A DNA stretch of 38,431 nucleotides from Synechococcus sp. 8F6 (GTDB lineage: Bacteria > Cyanobacteriota > Cyanobacteriia > PCC-6307 > Cyanobiaceae): contig NZ_NQKZ01000019.1 of assembly GCF_002252665.1 (NCBI RefSeq), forward strand, positions 1 to 38,431. The letters are read 5' to 3'. Below, one piece after another: positions 14,678 through 23,312 of the stretch. The position numbers and the translations under genes were made by a program. Position 1 is the first letter of the stretch. Every line of letters starts with the position of its first letter. Below the pieces are notes generated by a model. It searched no databases and had not been told where the DNA came from. It was given only the letters and a program-made list of their open reading frames with translations.

Positions 14678-15379
14678 ATGCGCCAAGGGCATGGTGTGAA
14701 CGCAGACCGAAGCTCTGCTGCAGCAAGCGTCAGCTTTGAATGGCGGGACCAGCCGCTGCAGCTGCTTGGAGCCAAGGCGGCGTGGGACCCCCAGCGCCGG
14801 ACCTTATTAGTGGCGGATTTGCATCTGGGCAAGGTGGAAACCTTCCAGGCCCATGGCATTCCCCTGCCCAGTGATGGCGACGGCGCGACCCTCAATGGGC
14901 TCCTGGAGTTGGCCCATCAGCTGGAGCCCCAGCAGGTGGTGGTGCTGGGAGACCTGATCCACAGCCGCCTGGGGCTCACCGGCGAACTTCGCGCCAAGCT
15001 GGCTGCCCTACCGGAGCTGCTCGGCTGCAAGCTGCGCCTGATCGGCGGCAACCATGAGCAGGGCAGCTGGATCGAGGGGCTGCCGCAGGAGCCTTCCCAA
15101 GCCCTGGGACCCTGGTGGCTGAGCCACATTCCAGAGCCCCGGGCGGGCATGCTCAACCTCTGCGGCCACCTGCATCCAGTGGCGGTGGTGGGCCGGGGTG
15201 CCGATCGGCTGCGGCTGCCCTGCTTCAGCTACTGCAAAACCAGTGAGCGCCTAGCCCTACCCGCCTACGGCCGCCTGACCGGAGGCCATCCCTGCTCCCC
15301 AGGGGAACGGATCTGGCTGGTGGCAGAGGGGGCCATCGTTGATTGGCCTCAGAGCTCAAGGCAGCTAGCCCGGCCCTGA
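14678..15379 (+). CDS. PdeM-like calcineurin-type metallophosphoesterase
   Basis: 233 residues with a complete two-metal phosphoesterase site: LVADLHLGK (DxH), VVLGDLIHS (GDxxxS), IGGNHEQG (GNHE) and LCGHLHPVA (GHxHP). The length and the FEWRDQPLQLLGAKAAWDPQRRTLLVADLHLGK opening match the PdeM group, described as ligase-associated DNA-damage endonucleases. The partner ATP-ligase and helicase genes are not near, so the label PdeM-like is by sequence only. ATG at 14678 is used; a GTG at 14696 is an alternative. It is divergent from the polyferredoxin gene, 40 bases away. Confidence 0.85.
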   Translation: MRQGHGVNADRSSAAASVSFEWRDQPLQLLGAKAAWDPQRRTLLVADLHLGKVETFQAHGIPLPSDGDGATLNGLLELAHQLEPQQVVVLGDLIHSRLGLTGELRAKLAALPELLGCKLRLIGGNHEQGSWIEGLPQEPSQALGPWWLSHIPEPRAGMLNLCGHLHPVAVVGRGADRLRLPCFSYCKTSERLALPAYGRLTGGHPCSPGERIWLVAEGAIVDWPQSSRQLARP

Positions 15380-15397
15380 TCGGCTGATACTTCTGAT

Positions 15398-15862
15398 TTA
15401 GCCCGCAGCCGCCAACGCCCGCACCACATCGCCGCGGGTGAGCACACCCACCGGGCGGCGCTCGCCATCCAGGACGAACAGGCGTTGGGTGCTGCGCTCA
15501 TGCAGCAGGCCCGCGGCTGCCGGCAGGGGCAGCTCGGCGCTGCAGCTATGGGGGTGTTGGCCCATCACCTCGCCCACGGTGCTGCCCAGCACCTGATGCA
15601 CCTCCTTGTCCCAGTTGAGCGGGTTGCGCAGGTAAATCACCGCATCGAGCAGCATCACGTAGGGGCCGGGCTGGAAGCCGCTTTCGCGCACCATCAGGTC
15701 TTGCTCGCTGAGCTCGCCCACCAAGGCGCCAATGCCATCCACCACCGGCAAACCGCTGATGTGGTGCTCGCTCATCAGCTTCACAGCATCCTGCAGGGGG
15801 GAATCGCTCGTGACGCTCAGCACCGGGGTGCTCATCACGGCGGACAAGGGCTGTTGCACCAC
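15398..15862 (-). CDS. Tandem CBS-domain protein
   Basis: 154 residues consisting of two CBS motifs. The first is at about 8-70 (PVLSVTSDSPLQDAVKLMSEHHISGLPVVD), the second at about 92-152 (CSAELPLPAAAGLLHERSTQRLFVLDGERRPVGVLTRGDVVRAL). Such proteins bind adenosine nucleotides in a Bateman module, and stand-alone pairs act as energy sensors on partners. There is no attached enzyme domain. The start is GTG at 15862. It converges with the phosphoesterase, 18 bases between stops. Bases 15863-16051 upstream hold nothing I can recognise. Confidence 0.88.
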   Translation of the reverse strand: MVQQPLSAVMSTPVLSVTSDSPLQDAVKLMSEHHISGLPVVDGIGALVGELSEQDLMVRESGFQPGPYVMLLDAVIYLRNPLNWDKEVHQVLGSTVGEVMGQHPHSCSAELPLPAAAGLLHERSTQRLFVLDGERRPVGVLTRGDVVRALAAAG

Positions 15863-16051
15863 GGGCAGGGATTCGAGTCATTCCATTCTGCTGCGGCAGC
15901 GACCGCCTGGGGTAAGCCCGGTTCAGGAGCGCAACCTGCTCACCGTCTCCATCCTTGGTCCTCCGGAGCCTGGAGCGGTGGCCCTGATTCGTTGTTCCAA
16001 CCGATCTTGGAGGCCCTCAGCGGTTGTTGAACGGCGAGGGCTCTGCATTGA

Positions 16052-16620
16052 TCAGCGCAGGGCGACGATCAGAACCGAGCCAAGCAGGAAGACGATCCCC
16101 AGGATGGACATCACCTTGCGATCGTCTTTGCGAATCTCCAGGACCTCTGCATCAGAGGGGGTATAGGTCGTTGTATACGACTTGATGGCACGGATCATAA
16201 CCAAAAGGATCAGTGGATAAGCCAACAGATAAATTTTATCCATCAGCACCAAATAACCTAAATCCGGGATAGTATCTGAGTAGCTCTTTTGAAGAAAAAT
16301 AGCTGCTAATAGTGATCCAAGCGGCAGGGCCAAGCGGGCATCAAGTGACTGGGGATAGACAAGCAATGCCACGAGAGCAGACAAAACGACAACCACCAGA
16401 GGAAGCATCAACTTCCACAGGAAAAAGCTGGCAGGCCGCTTTACAACCATATCAAACTGAGCCACTGAATAGTTTGAGGCCAATTCGATATCACCAAAAT
16501 TTGAGCCATAGGAATGCTCAAGCGTCTCCGCCTTCCACCCTCCAAGCTTCCAGCCAGGGATTTGCAGTTTTTCACTAACCCCTTTAGAATCCCGATCTAT
16601 AATATAGCTCAGCTCATTAA
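16052..16620 (-). pseudogene. Pentameric ligand-gated ion channel, 5'-truncated
   Basis: The C-terminal part of a prokaryotic Cys-loop-type channel. The end of the extracellular domain is readable upstream of the first possible start (16483): LQIPGWKLGGWKAETLEH and FGDIELASNYSVAQFDMVVKRP, the final beta-strands. Four membrane spans then follow: FFLWKLMLPLVVVVLSALVAL (M1), an M2 segment with LALPLGSLLAAIFLQKSY, M3 with LGYLVLMDKIYLLAYPLILLVM, and M4 at the end (VMSILGIVFLLGSVLIVAL). The frame stays open to exactly where the IS end begins at 16621, so the first ~150 or more residues were removed by the insertion or a later deletion. The region is AT-richer than its surroundings. Confidence 0.8.
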
Positions 16621-17044
16621 GGGCACCTCGAAAAATCGCAAGACCGCTTGATAGCGACCGAATTTGAATTATACCAAGGCTCCAAGATTACATGCTTTCC
16701 ATGGGCCAGCGAGGTTTCTGGGACGAACAACAAAGAGTTGCAAAGCTCCAAGAGAGGAAGCCTGTTCTGACACGTCTTACTGAATCGATTCCTTGGGAAT
16801 CATTCCGCCCTTTGCTTGATAAGGGCTATAGCCAAGAGCGCAAAAGCAATGCTGGCCGCAAACGGATAGATCCACTGATTCTTTTCAAGATGCTGGTGCT
16901 CCAGCAGCTATTCAATTTAAGCGATGAAGAGGTCGAATTCCAAGTAAATGACCGTCGTTCCTTCGAGAAGTTTGTTGGCCTTGGAGTGATGAATGACATA
17001 CCAGATGCAACTACAGTGGCTTTCTTCAGAGAGCGCCTACGCAA
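16621..17044 (+). mobile_element. IS5-family element, left-end fragment with truncated transposase
   Basis: The left terminus (GGGCACCTCGAAAAATCGC) starts at 16621; the same end recurs at 38336. The transposase frame begins at 16692 and is intact for about 118 residues with the DUF772/IS5 N-terminus: TESIPWESFRPLLDKGY, GRKRIDPLILFKMLVLQQLF, NLSDEEVEFQVNDRRSFEKF, PDATTVAFFRERLRKAG. It is then cut near 17044, where P-type ATPase sequence takes over; residues after that are antisense ATPase. The catalytic DDE domain is missing, so this copy is inactive. Confidence 0.88.
16648..16675 (+). promoter_or_regulatory. Sigma-70-like promoter inside the IS end
   Basis: TTGATA (16648-16653) and TATACC (16670-16675) lie 16 bases apart, ahead of the transposase ATG at 16692. 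The other IS copy has TATACT at the same place (38385-38390), a better -10. Outward reading from this copy would run antisense into the ATPase remnant. Confidence 0.5.
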
Positions 17045-19324
17045 GGCTGGGCCGGTGGCCGCGGCGGTTGCTGCATCAATCCTGGGGGCCGCGGTTCGAA
17101 GGCCAGCGGCACCGACAGGCTCAGGGAGCAGACCATGTTCAGCCAGAGCACCTGCAGGGCTGTCACGGGCAGCTCAAGCCCGAAAACCGCCCCCAGCAGG
17201 ATGGTCATCGAGGCGCTGCCATTCACCGGCAGCACGAAGGCGAGAGCCTTGCGCAGGTTCAGGTACACGGCCCGCCCCTCCTCCACGGCGGCTTCGATCG
17301 AGGCGAAGTTGTCGTCGGTGAGCAGCATGTCGGCGGCTTCGCGGGCCACTTCCGTGCCCCCCTGGCCCATGGCGATGCCGATGTCGGCCTGTTTCAGGGC
17401 TGGGGCGTCGTTGACGCCGTCGCCGGTCATGGCCACTACCGCCCCATCAGCTTGCAGGGCTTTCACCAGCGACAGCTTTTGAGCCGGTGCCACCCGGGCG
17501 AAGACGTCGTGGTGGCGCGCGCAATCCACCAGGGCGTCGTCGGCCAGGGCAGCCAGGCTGCGGCCATCGATGGCTCTCACCGTCTCCCCCTGGCCCAGGC
17601 CGAGTTGCAGGGCAATCGAGCGGGCGGTTTCGAGGTGGTCGCCGGTGATCATCTTGACGGTGATGCCCGCGGCCTGGCAGGCGGCCACGGCTTCGATGGC
17701 CTCGGGACGCGGCGGATCGAGCATCCCCTGCAGGCCGAGAAAATCCAGCCCCTCCTCCAGCAGGCGTGGGTGCAGCTGGTGTTGGTTGGAGTCCGTGCTG
17801 CCGATGGCGAAGGCCAGCACCCGTTGGCCCCGCTTGGCCATGGCGGCCACCGCTGCGGTGATCGAGCTCCCGTCGAGGGGTTCGGGCTGGCCGGCGGCGC
17901 TGAGCTGGCGACTGCAGCGGGCGAGCACCGCTTCGACCGATCCCTTCATCAGCAGCCGATGGCTGCCATGCAGCGTGGCCATGTATTGCTGTTCCGATTC
18001 GAAGGGAATCGGCATCCCGGCGTGGGTGGGCATCGAGGGCCTCCTGGCGATCCAGGCCCACGTTCTGGGCAGCCTGCAGCAGGGCGGTTTCTGTGGGATC
18101 CCCTACCAGGCCCTCGCGCTGGCTCGGCCGGGCGTCGTTGCACAGCAGGCCTGCCAGCAGGGTTTCGCGCAGGGCCACATTGCTGGCCAGGGGATCGGTG
18201 CTGGCTAGTGAATCGGTTTCGTCACCCTCGTCTGGGCTTCCATTGCCCGGCCACAGCGCTTCGAGGGATACCAGTGCGCCGCCGGCATAGATCTCCTGCA
18301 CCGTCATCCGGTTCTGGGTGAGGGTGCCGGTTTTGTCGGAGCAGATCACTGTGGTGCTGCCGAGAGCTTCCACCGCCGGCAGTTTGCGGATAATCGCGTT
18401 GCGGCGGGCCATGCGATTCACGCCGATGGCCAGGGTGATCGTCACGATCGCCGGTAGCTCTTCCGGAATCGCTCCCACCGCCAGGGCCACCGCCCCGTCA
18501 AACATTTCGGCCGCGTCGCGACCGCGCAGCAGCCCCACCAGGAAGGTGAGGCCAGCCAGCACCAGCACCAGCTTCAGCAGGGTGTGGCTGAACCGGCGGA
18601 ACTTGCGCGTCAGCGGCGTGCTGAGGTTCACCTGCTGCTGCATCGAGCTGGAGATCTGCCCCACCTCGGTGGCTGCTCCGGTAGCCACCACCAGGCCCAG
18701 GCCCTGCCCGCTGGTGACGAAGCTGCCCGCATAGACCATGCCCAGGCGTTCAGCCAGGGCGGCGTCCCGCTCCACCGCCATGGTGTCCTTGGCCGCAGGT
18801 CGCGATTCGCCCGTGAGGCTGGATTCGTCAACCTTGAGGTTGCGCGCCTGGAGCAGGCGCAGGTCCGCCGGCACCTTGTTGCCCGCCTCCAGGCTCACCA
18901 GGTCGCCTGGCACCAGTTGTTCAGGCGGCAGGCGCTGGCGCAGGCCGTCACGGATCACCTCCACTTCGGTCCGCACCGAGCGGGCCAGGGCGGCAATCGC
19001 CGTTTCGGCTTTGCTTTCCTGCACATAGCCGATCAAGGCGTTGATCAAGGTGACGCTCCAGATCACCAGCGCTTCGCCGGGTTCGTGCAGCAGCGCCTTG
19101 ATCGCCCCCACCACCAACAACGTGTAGAGCAAGGGATCGTGGAATTGCCCCAGAAATCGCCGCCAGGCTGGGGTGCCGCCTCCCTCGCTGAAGGCGTTGG
19201 TTCTCCACAGTTTCCGGCGTTGCTCCGCTTCCGCGTGACTCAGGCCCCGGTCCAGGGGGGAGTCCAGGGCGGCGGCGACCTGGTCTCCCCGGAGGCTGTG
19301 GGCATCAACGGGCAGCTGGGGCAT
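17045..19324 (-). pseudogene. P-type cation ATPase (type II), frameshifted and C-terminally truncated
   Basis: Starts normally at ATG 19324 and reads through the actuator domain (LKVDESSLTGESRP), the membrane motif AIPEELPAIVTI and the phosphorylation site CSDKTGTL. It loses frame between about 18009 and 18040 and continues in another frame with PFESEQQYMATLHG, ITVKMITGDH and VAMTGDGVNDAPALKQADIG. It ends after PLAFEPRPPG at the IS junction near 17045, lacking the last membrane helices (M7-M10). Close to the intact ATPase at 28136-30862 across its whole length. Such pumps export or sequester cations (Ca2+ or Na+ type); this copy cannot be functional as one protein. Confidence 0.9.
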
Positions 19325-19342
19325 GGGCGCGCCTGGGGGGCG

Positions 19343-19600
19343 TCAGCCTTCGGGGAACAGCAGGCTGGCGAGTTCGTCGGCATCCACGTCATAGACGCGG
19401 GCGAGGCTGGTTTCGATGGCGCTGGTCACTTCGCCCGGCAGGAAGCGCATGGCGTTGAGGGCGTCGTCGGCGATCTCGTCGGTGAGCAGCTTCTCGTCGC
19501 CGCCCAGCTTCTCGTCGTTGATCACCGCCATCACCCAGCTCTGGTAGGCGTACACGAGATCGCCGAACTCCAGATCGGGGTCGTTGAAGTCGAGGGCCAT
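19343..19600 (-). CDS. Small acidic conserved protein, 85 aa
   Basis: 85 residues from the ATG at 19600. Strongly acidic, with FNDPDLEFGDLVYAYQSWVM and DEIADDALNAMRFLPGEVTSAIETSLARVYDVDADELASLLFPEG. As I recall it, this is a conserved picocyanobacterial small protein without assigned function. No membrane segment. It lies just upstream of the broken ATPase on the same strand, 18 bases apart, so they may once have shared a transcript, and it is divergent from the 19648 gene. Confidence 0.7.
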   Translation of the reverse strand: MALDFNDPDLEFGDLVYAYQSWVMAVINDEKLGGDEKLLTDEIADDALNAMRFLPGEVTSAIETSLARVYDVDADELASLLFPEG

Positions 19601-19647
19601 GGATGTGGTCGGCACATGCTTGTGCAGTCTGCCCGCCGCTGAGCAGG

Positions 19648-20109
19648 ATGGCAGGCATGAAGGCCACCAACCTGCAGGCAACGCTGTTCGATTTCGCCAT
19701 CGGTGAGCTGGTGCGGCAGCACCGCGAGAGCTTCCAGCCGCTCTGGAGCACGGAGAGCTGGGCCAAGCTGATGATCTGGCTCTCGCTCAACTGCGGTTGC
19801 AGCGGCGACCGCGAGGGCCTGGAGGCCTTTGCGGCCGCCCTGGGCCCGGTGGTGACCACTCGGATGCGGCGCCTGTTCTTTGAGCGAAGTCTGGAGGATC
19901 TGGATCTTCAGGTGATGGCCGACCCTGCCGAGCAGCAGGTGCTGGTGATGCCTTTAGGCCCGCCTGGGCCGTTGGATCCCGCCCGGGTGGCCCAGGCCCT
20001 GGAGCGGGTGGGTCTGCTGCCCGGGCTCGTGGCTGGGCCGGAGCGCTGGCAGGCGTTGGATGCCGTGGTGGCCATTCCCTGGCTCGCCCTCCCGCAGGAG
20101 TCCCCCTGA
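19648..20109 (+). CDS. Hypothetical protein upstream of 2OG oxygenase
   Basis: 153 residues from the ATG at 19648 (an ATG three codons on is equally possible). Helical and Leu/Trp-rich at the start (LFDFAIGELVRQHRESFQPLWSTESWAKLMIWLSLNCGC), with a later Pro/Gly-rich half. The family is not recognised. Its stop overlaps the start of the 2OG-Fe(II) oxygenase by one base (TGATG), so the two are co-translated and probably act together. Confidence 0.6.
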   Translation: MAGMKATNLQATLFDFAIGELVRQHRESFQPLWSTESWAKLMIWLSLNCGCSGDREGLEAFAAALGPVVTTRMRRLFFERSLEDLDLQVMADPAEQQVLVMPLGPPGPLDPARVAQALERVGLLPGLVAGPERWQALDAVVAIPWLALPQESP

Positions 20110-20753
20110 TGGACCTGATCGCGCCCTACCGGAACGCCGGTTTCGAAGCCCTCGCCGATGGGGTGATGGCCTTCTTCGAGCGCCGGCCCGATCTGCAGCG
20201 CCCCGGTGTGGCCTTTGGCCCGGAGGGCGCGGCCGGGGCCGGAGCAAGCGCTGAGCCGGCCAAGATCTCCACCGACATCAGCCTGGTGGCGATCGACCGC
20301 AGCGATCCCGAAGCCTTTGCCCTGGCCGAGGTGATCCTGCGCGGGGTGAATGCGGCCCTGGGCCAGTACCTCAAGGAGCGCCCCCTGTTTCGCGACTGCT
20401 GTCCGGAGCAGCAGTTGTTTGTGAATCCGATTTTCAACCTGCAACACTATGCACCGGGGGAGGGCTTCAAGCGCTGGCACTGCGACTGGACGATCAGCGA
20501 CGAGGCCACCGAACCGGTGCACCGGGTGCTGGCTTGGATCCTCTACTGCAACGACGTGCCCGAGGGCGGCACGGAGTTCCACTGGCAGGAGCACCACGAG
20601 GAGGCGGAGCGGGGCAAGCTCGTGATCTTTCCGGCGGGCCCCTCCCACATTCACCGCGGCCGCGTCAGCCACAGCCACACCAAAACGATCGCCACCGGCT
20701 GGATCAACGCCGGCAGCCGGGAGGACTACCTGCGTCGGCTGGCCAGGAGCTAG
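20109..20753 (+). CDS. 2-oxoglutarate/Fe(II) oxygenase (prolyl 4-hydroxylase-like)
   Basis: 214 residues. The iron facial triad is visible as HCD in FKRWHCDWT and the distal His in PSHIHRGRVSHSHTKTIATGW, where a basic residue for 2-oxoglutarate follows. The jelly-roll core includes LAWILYCNDVPEGGTEFHWQE, the usual strand after HxD. It would hydroxylate a protein or small-molecule target using O2. The substrate is unknown. Coupled to the upstream unknown gene; its stop overlaps the end of the convergent MscS gene by 4 bases. Confidence 0.85.
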   Translation: MDLIAPYRNAGFEALADGVMAFFERRPDLQRPGVAFGPEGAAGAGASAEPAKISTDISLVAIDRSDPEAFALAEVILRGVNAALGQYLKERPLFRDCCPEQQLFVNPIFNLQHYAPGEGFKRWHCDWTISDEATEPVHRVLAWILYCNDVPEGGTEFHWQEHHEEAERGKLVIFPAGPSHIHRGRVSHSHTKTIATGWINAGSREDYLRRLARS

Positions 20754-22006
20754 TGGTTGTCGACGTTGGGCCGGTGCTGCTCGGGCGGCCACACCATCGA
20801 ATACTCCACCTGCTGGGGGAAGGGGATTTCGATGCCCTGCTGTTTGAAGGCACGCCATATCTCCAGGTTCACGGCGCTGGAGATCACGGGGGCCTCGATC
20901 GGGTTGGCGATCCAGAAGCGCAGCCCGTAGTTGATCGCAAAGTCGCCATAGCTGAGCAACAGGCCCTTCGGCGCCGGCTCCGCCAGCACAGTGTCCACCC
21001 CTAGGGCCGTGGCCTCCAGCAGGGCGATCACCTGATGGGGGTCGTGGTGGTAGGCGGCGCCCACATCCACCTGGCAGCGGCGCATGCGGTCGCTGGCGGT
21101 GTAGCTAGTGGTCGCCTCCGTGAAGAAGGTCTGGTTGGGAATCAGCAGTTCGGCGTTGTCGCGGTCGCGCCAGAGCAGGGTGGCCCGCAGACCCAGTTTG
21201 CGCACTTCGCAGTGGTCGTCATCGAGCAGAAGCACCTCTCCGGGGCGCACCGAGCCCTCAAACAGCAGCCACAGGCCGCTCACGAAGTTGGAGAACACCT
21301 CCTTGATGCCGAAGCCAAGGCCCACCGACAGGCCGCCGGCCACGGCGATCAGGGCGGTGGTGTTGAGGCCCAGGTGCATCCCCACGCCCACCAGCCCCAA
21401 TCCCACAACGGTGTAACGCAGCATCAACTCCATGGCTTTGCGGCTGCTATCGCTGGTTGCCAGGGCCCGTTGCACCAGCCAGGCCACGCCCGCCGCCGGT
21501 GGCCCCGAGCCCACCAGCACCAGGTAGGTGATCAGCCCGGCATTGAACAGCTTGCCCGCATCGACGGGCACCCCCAGCACGCTGCCCAGGGGGGCTACGG
21601 CCAGATCCCTGATGCTGTCGAGGCTGCTGATCAGCATCAGGGCCGCCAGCAGCAGATAGGCGGGCCGCAGCAGGCGGCTATCCAATTGCCGCGCCGTTTC
21701 CGTGCCGAGGCGGCGTTGCAGCAGGGGCTGCAGCAGGTTGAGGGCGTACCAGCCCAGCCAGAGCATGCCCAGCTGGCCGCTGAGTCCGTAGGGCAGCCCC
21801 AGCAGGGCCAGCAGCAGGCAGCTGGCCGCCAGCACCACAAGGGCCAGGGGGGTGTAGGCCCGCGGCCGCAGCTGGCGTAGCCAGTTTCGGCGGGCTGCAA
21901 AGCGCCGCAACACCATTAGCCCGATCACCACAGCCAGTTGCAGCAGCACGGCGGGCCGCTCCAGATAGCCCAGCCAGCCCAGCACCTCCAGCAACAGCTC
22001 CCTCAT
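20750..22006 (-). CDS. mscS: MscS-family mechanosensitive channel
   Basis: 418 residues. Several N-terminal transmembrane helices (about 12-190) are followed by the MscS pore helix (about 205-240; GLNTTALIAVAGGLSVGLGFGIKEVFSNFVSGLWLL) and the cytosolic beta domain (GSVRPGEVLLLD, VRKLGLRATLLWRDRDNAELLIPN). The alpha-beta C-terminal domain ends around 400. It releases solutes under membrane tension. The ATG overlaps the stop of the solute-binding lipoprotein gene (ATGA at 22003-22006), an unusual partnership. Confidence 0.9.
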   Translation of the reverse strand: MRELLLEVLGWLGYLERPAVLLQLAVVIGLMVLRRFAARRNWLRQLRPRAYTPLALVVLAASCLLLALLGLPYGLSGQLGMLWLGWYALNLLQPLLQRRLGTETARQLDSRLLRPAYLLLAALMLISSLDSIRDLAVAPLGSVLGVPVDAGKLFNAGLITYLVLVGSGPPAAGVAWLVQRALATSDSSRKAMELMLRYTVVGLGLVGVGMHLGLNTTALIAVAGGLSVGLGFGIKEVFSNFVSGLWLLFEGSVRPGEVLLLDDDHCEVRKLGLRATLLWRDRDNAELLIPNQTFFTEATTSYTASDRMRRCQVDVGAAYHHDPHQVIALLEATALGVDTVLAEPAPKGLLLSYGDFAINYGLRFWIANPIEAPVISSAVNLEIWRAFKQQGIEIPFPQQVEYSMVWPPEQHRPNVDNH

Positions 22007-23286
22007 GGCCGGTTCCGCAGGATCGCCACCAGGCTCTGGCCTGCCTTGCTGGGCGGCACCTCCCCAAACACCAACGTGGTGAGCAGGGTCTGGATCTTGT
22101 CTAACCGGGGATCGTTGCTGTGAATGAGTTCCCCCAGGGTGTTGGTCTGGCTGCCCTGTTCGGTCGAGGTCACCATGGCGCGAAGCGTCGCCGAGCTGCT
22201 CACCGGCACCCTCACGAAGCGGTTGGCTGGCAGCACCACCTGGGAGCCCAGGGTGAGATTCCTCTGGCTCAGGGGGTTCACGCTGAAGCAGCTGAAGGCC
22301 AGGGCCCGCTCGCGGCTGCTGCGGCTGGCGTTGGTGCCGAGGGCCAACACCCGCAGCTTGTTGATTGGACTCGCATTACCCCCCTCGCCCCCCGGCAGGG
22401 GCGCCACCCCGAGCCCATCCCCCAGGGTTTTGCGCAGCCGGGGTATGGCCGAGCTGCGACAGGGGAACCAGTCGAGCCGGCCCGCCTGGAATTCCGCCTC
22501 TGCCGAGGAGTGACTGGCGTAAAAGGTCACCCGCAGTTGGTTGTTGGCGTTTTGCAGCCAGGTGAGCCAGCGCTCGATCGCCTGCTGCTGGGCCCCGCTG
22601 GGTTGCCTACCGGCAGCGGCTGTATCGATGGCGTCGATCGCACCAAGGCTGCCGACTGTCCAGAAGAGGTTGTAGGCCTCCATCGAGAGGCCCACGGGAT
22701 GGCCCTTGGCACTGGTGTCGAGCAGCTGCTCCAGGGTGGCTGGTGCCACTGGCAGTCGCCGGCGGTTGAAGCAGGCCAGCTGGGTCTGCACCAGCAATGG
22801 CAGCCCGGCCAGTTCTCCGGAGGAGTTGCGCAGCCGATCGAGCACCTGGGGATCGAACGGGTTGAGATCCACTTCAGTTCGCGGGAAGGGCGCGATCACA
22901 CCTGCATCCAACAGCTGCACGGCCATGTCCCCGTTGATCAGCAGCAGATCGGGGCCCAGCCCGGCCCGGTTGCGGCGTTGGATCGCCCAGGCCAGTTGCT
23001 GTTCGGGGTAGAGGCTGACCTGAAATCGGGTGTTGGGGTAAAGCTGCCTGTAGCCAGCTTCTAAATAACCCAGTCGCTGCCGGGTGTCGGCGAGCAGGTT
23101 GGCGTCGATCGTTTCATCGGGGTTCACCTCCACCCCGAGGTAAAGCACGTTGGGCAGCCCATCGCTTGCGCGGCAACCGAGCAGCAGTAGTGAGGCCAGC
23201 ACAGCTAGGCAGCGCCATGCCACGCGTCGTGTCGCCTGTGAGGGGGCCGGGGGATGCGGCATGGCCTTGTTCTGCGGACTCATCAT
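22003..23286 (-). CDS. Solute-binding lipoprotein (ABC sugar-binding protein family 1)
   Basis: 427 residues from the first ATG at 23286; the ATG at 23262 is an alternative. The signal peptide ends in a lipobox, LASLLLLGC, so it is a lipoprotein. The rest follows the two-lobe extracellular solute-binding fold, for example [68 protein letters not shown] and the hinge region with [12 protein letters not shown]. No ABC permease or ATPase is near. It is translationally coupled to the MscS channel, so it may gate or sense rather than import. The start lies only 26 bases from the divergent valS start. Confidence 0.8.
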   Translation of the reverse strand: MMSPQNKAMPHPPAPSQATRRVAWRCLAVLASLLLLGCRASDGLPNVLYLGVEVNPDETIDANLLADTRQRLGYLEAGYRQLYPNTRFQVSLYPEQQLAWAIQRRNRAGLGPDLLLINGDMAVQLLDAGVIAPFPRTEVDLNPFDPQVLDRLRNSSGELAGLPLLVQTQLACFNRRRLPVAPATLEQLLDTSAKGHPVGLSMEAYNLFWTVGSLGAIDAIDTAAAGRQPSGAQQQAIERWLTWLQNANNQLRVTFYASHSSAEAEFQAGRLDWFPCRSSAIPRLRKTLGDGLGVAPLPGGEGGNASPINKLRVLALGTNASRSSRERALAFSCFSVNPLSQRNLTLGSQVVLPANRFVRVPVSSSATLRAMVTSTEQGSQTNTLGELIHSNDPRLDKIQTLLTTLVFGEVPPSKAGQSLVAILRNRP

Positions 23287-23312
23287 CCCTGGCCTCGGCC
23301 CGTTTTGCGACC

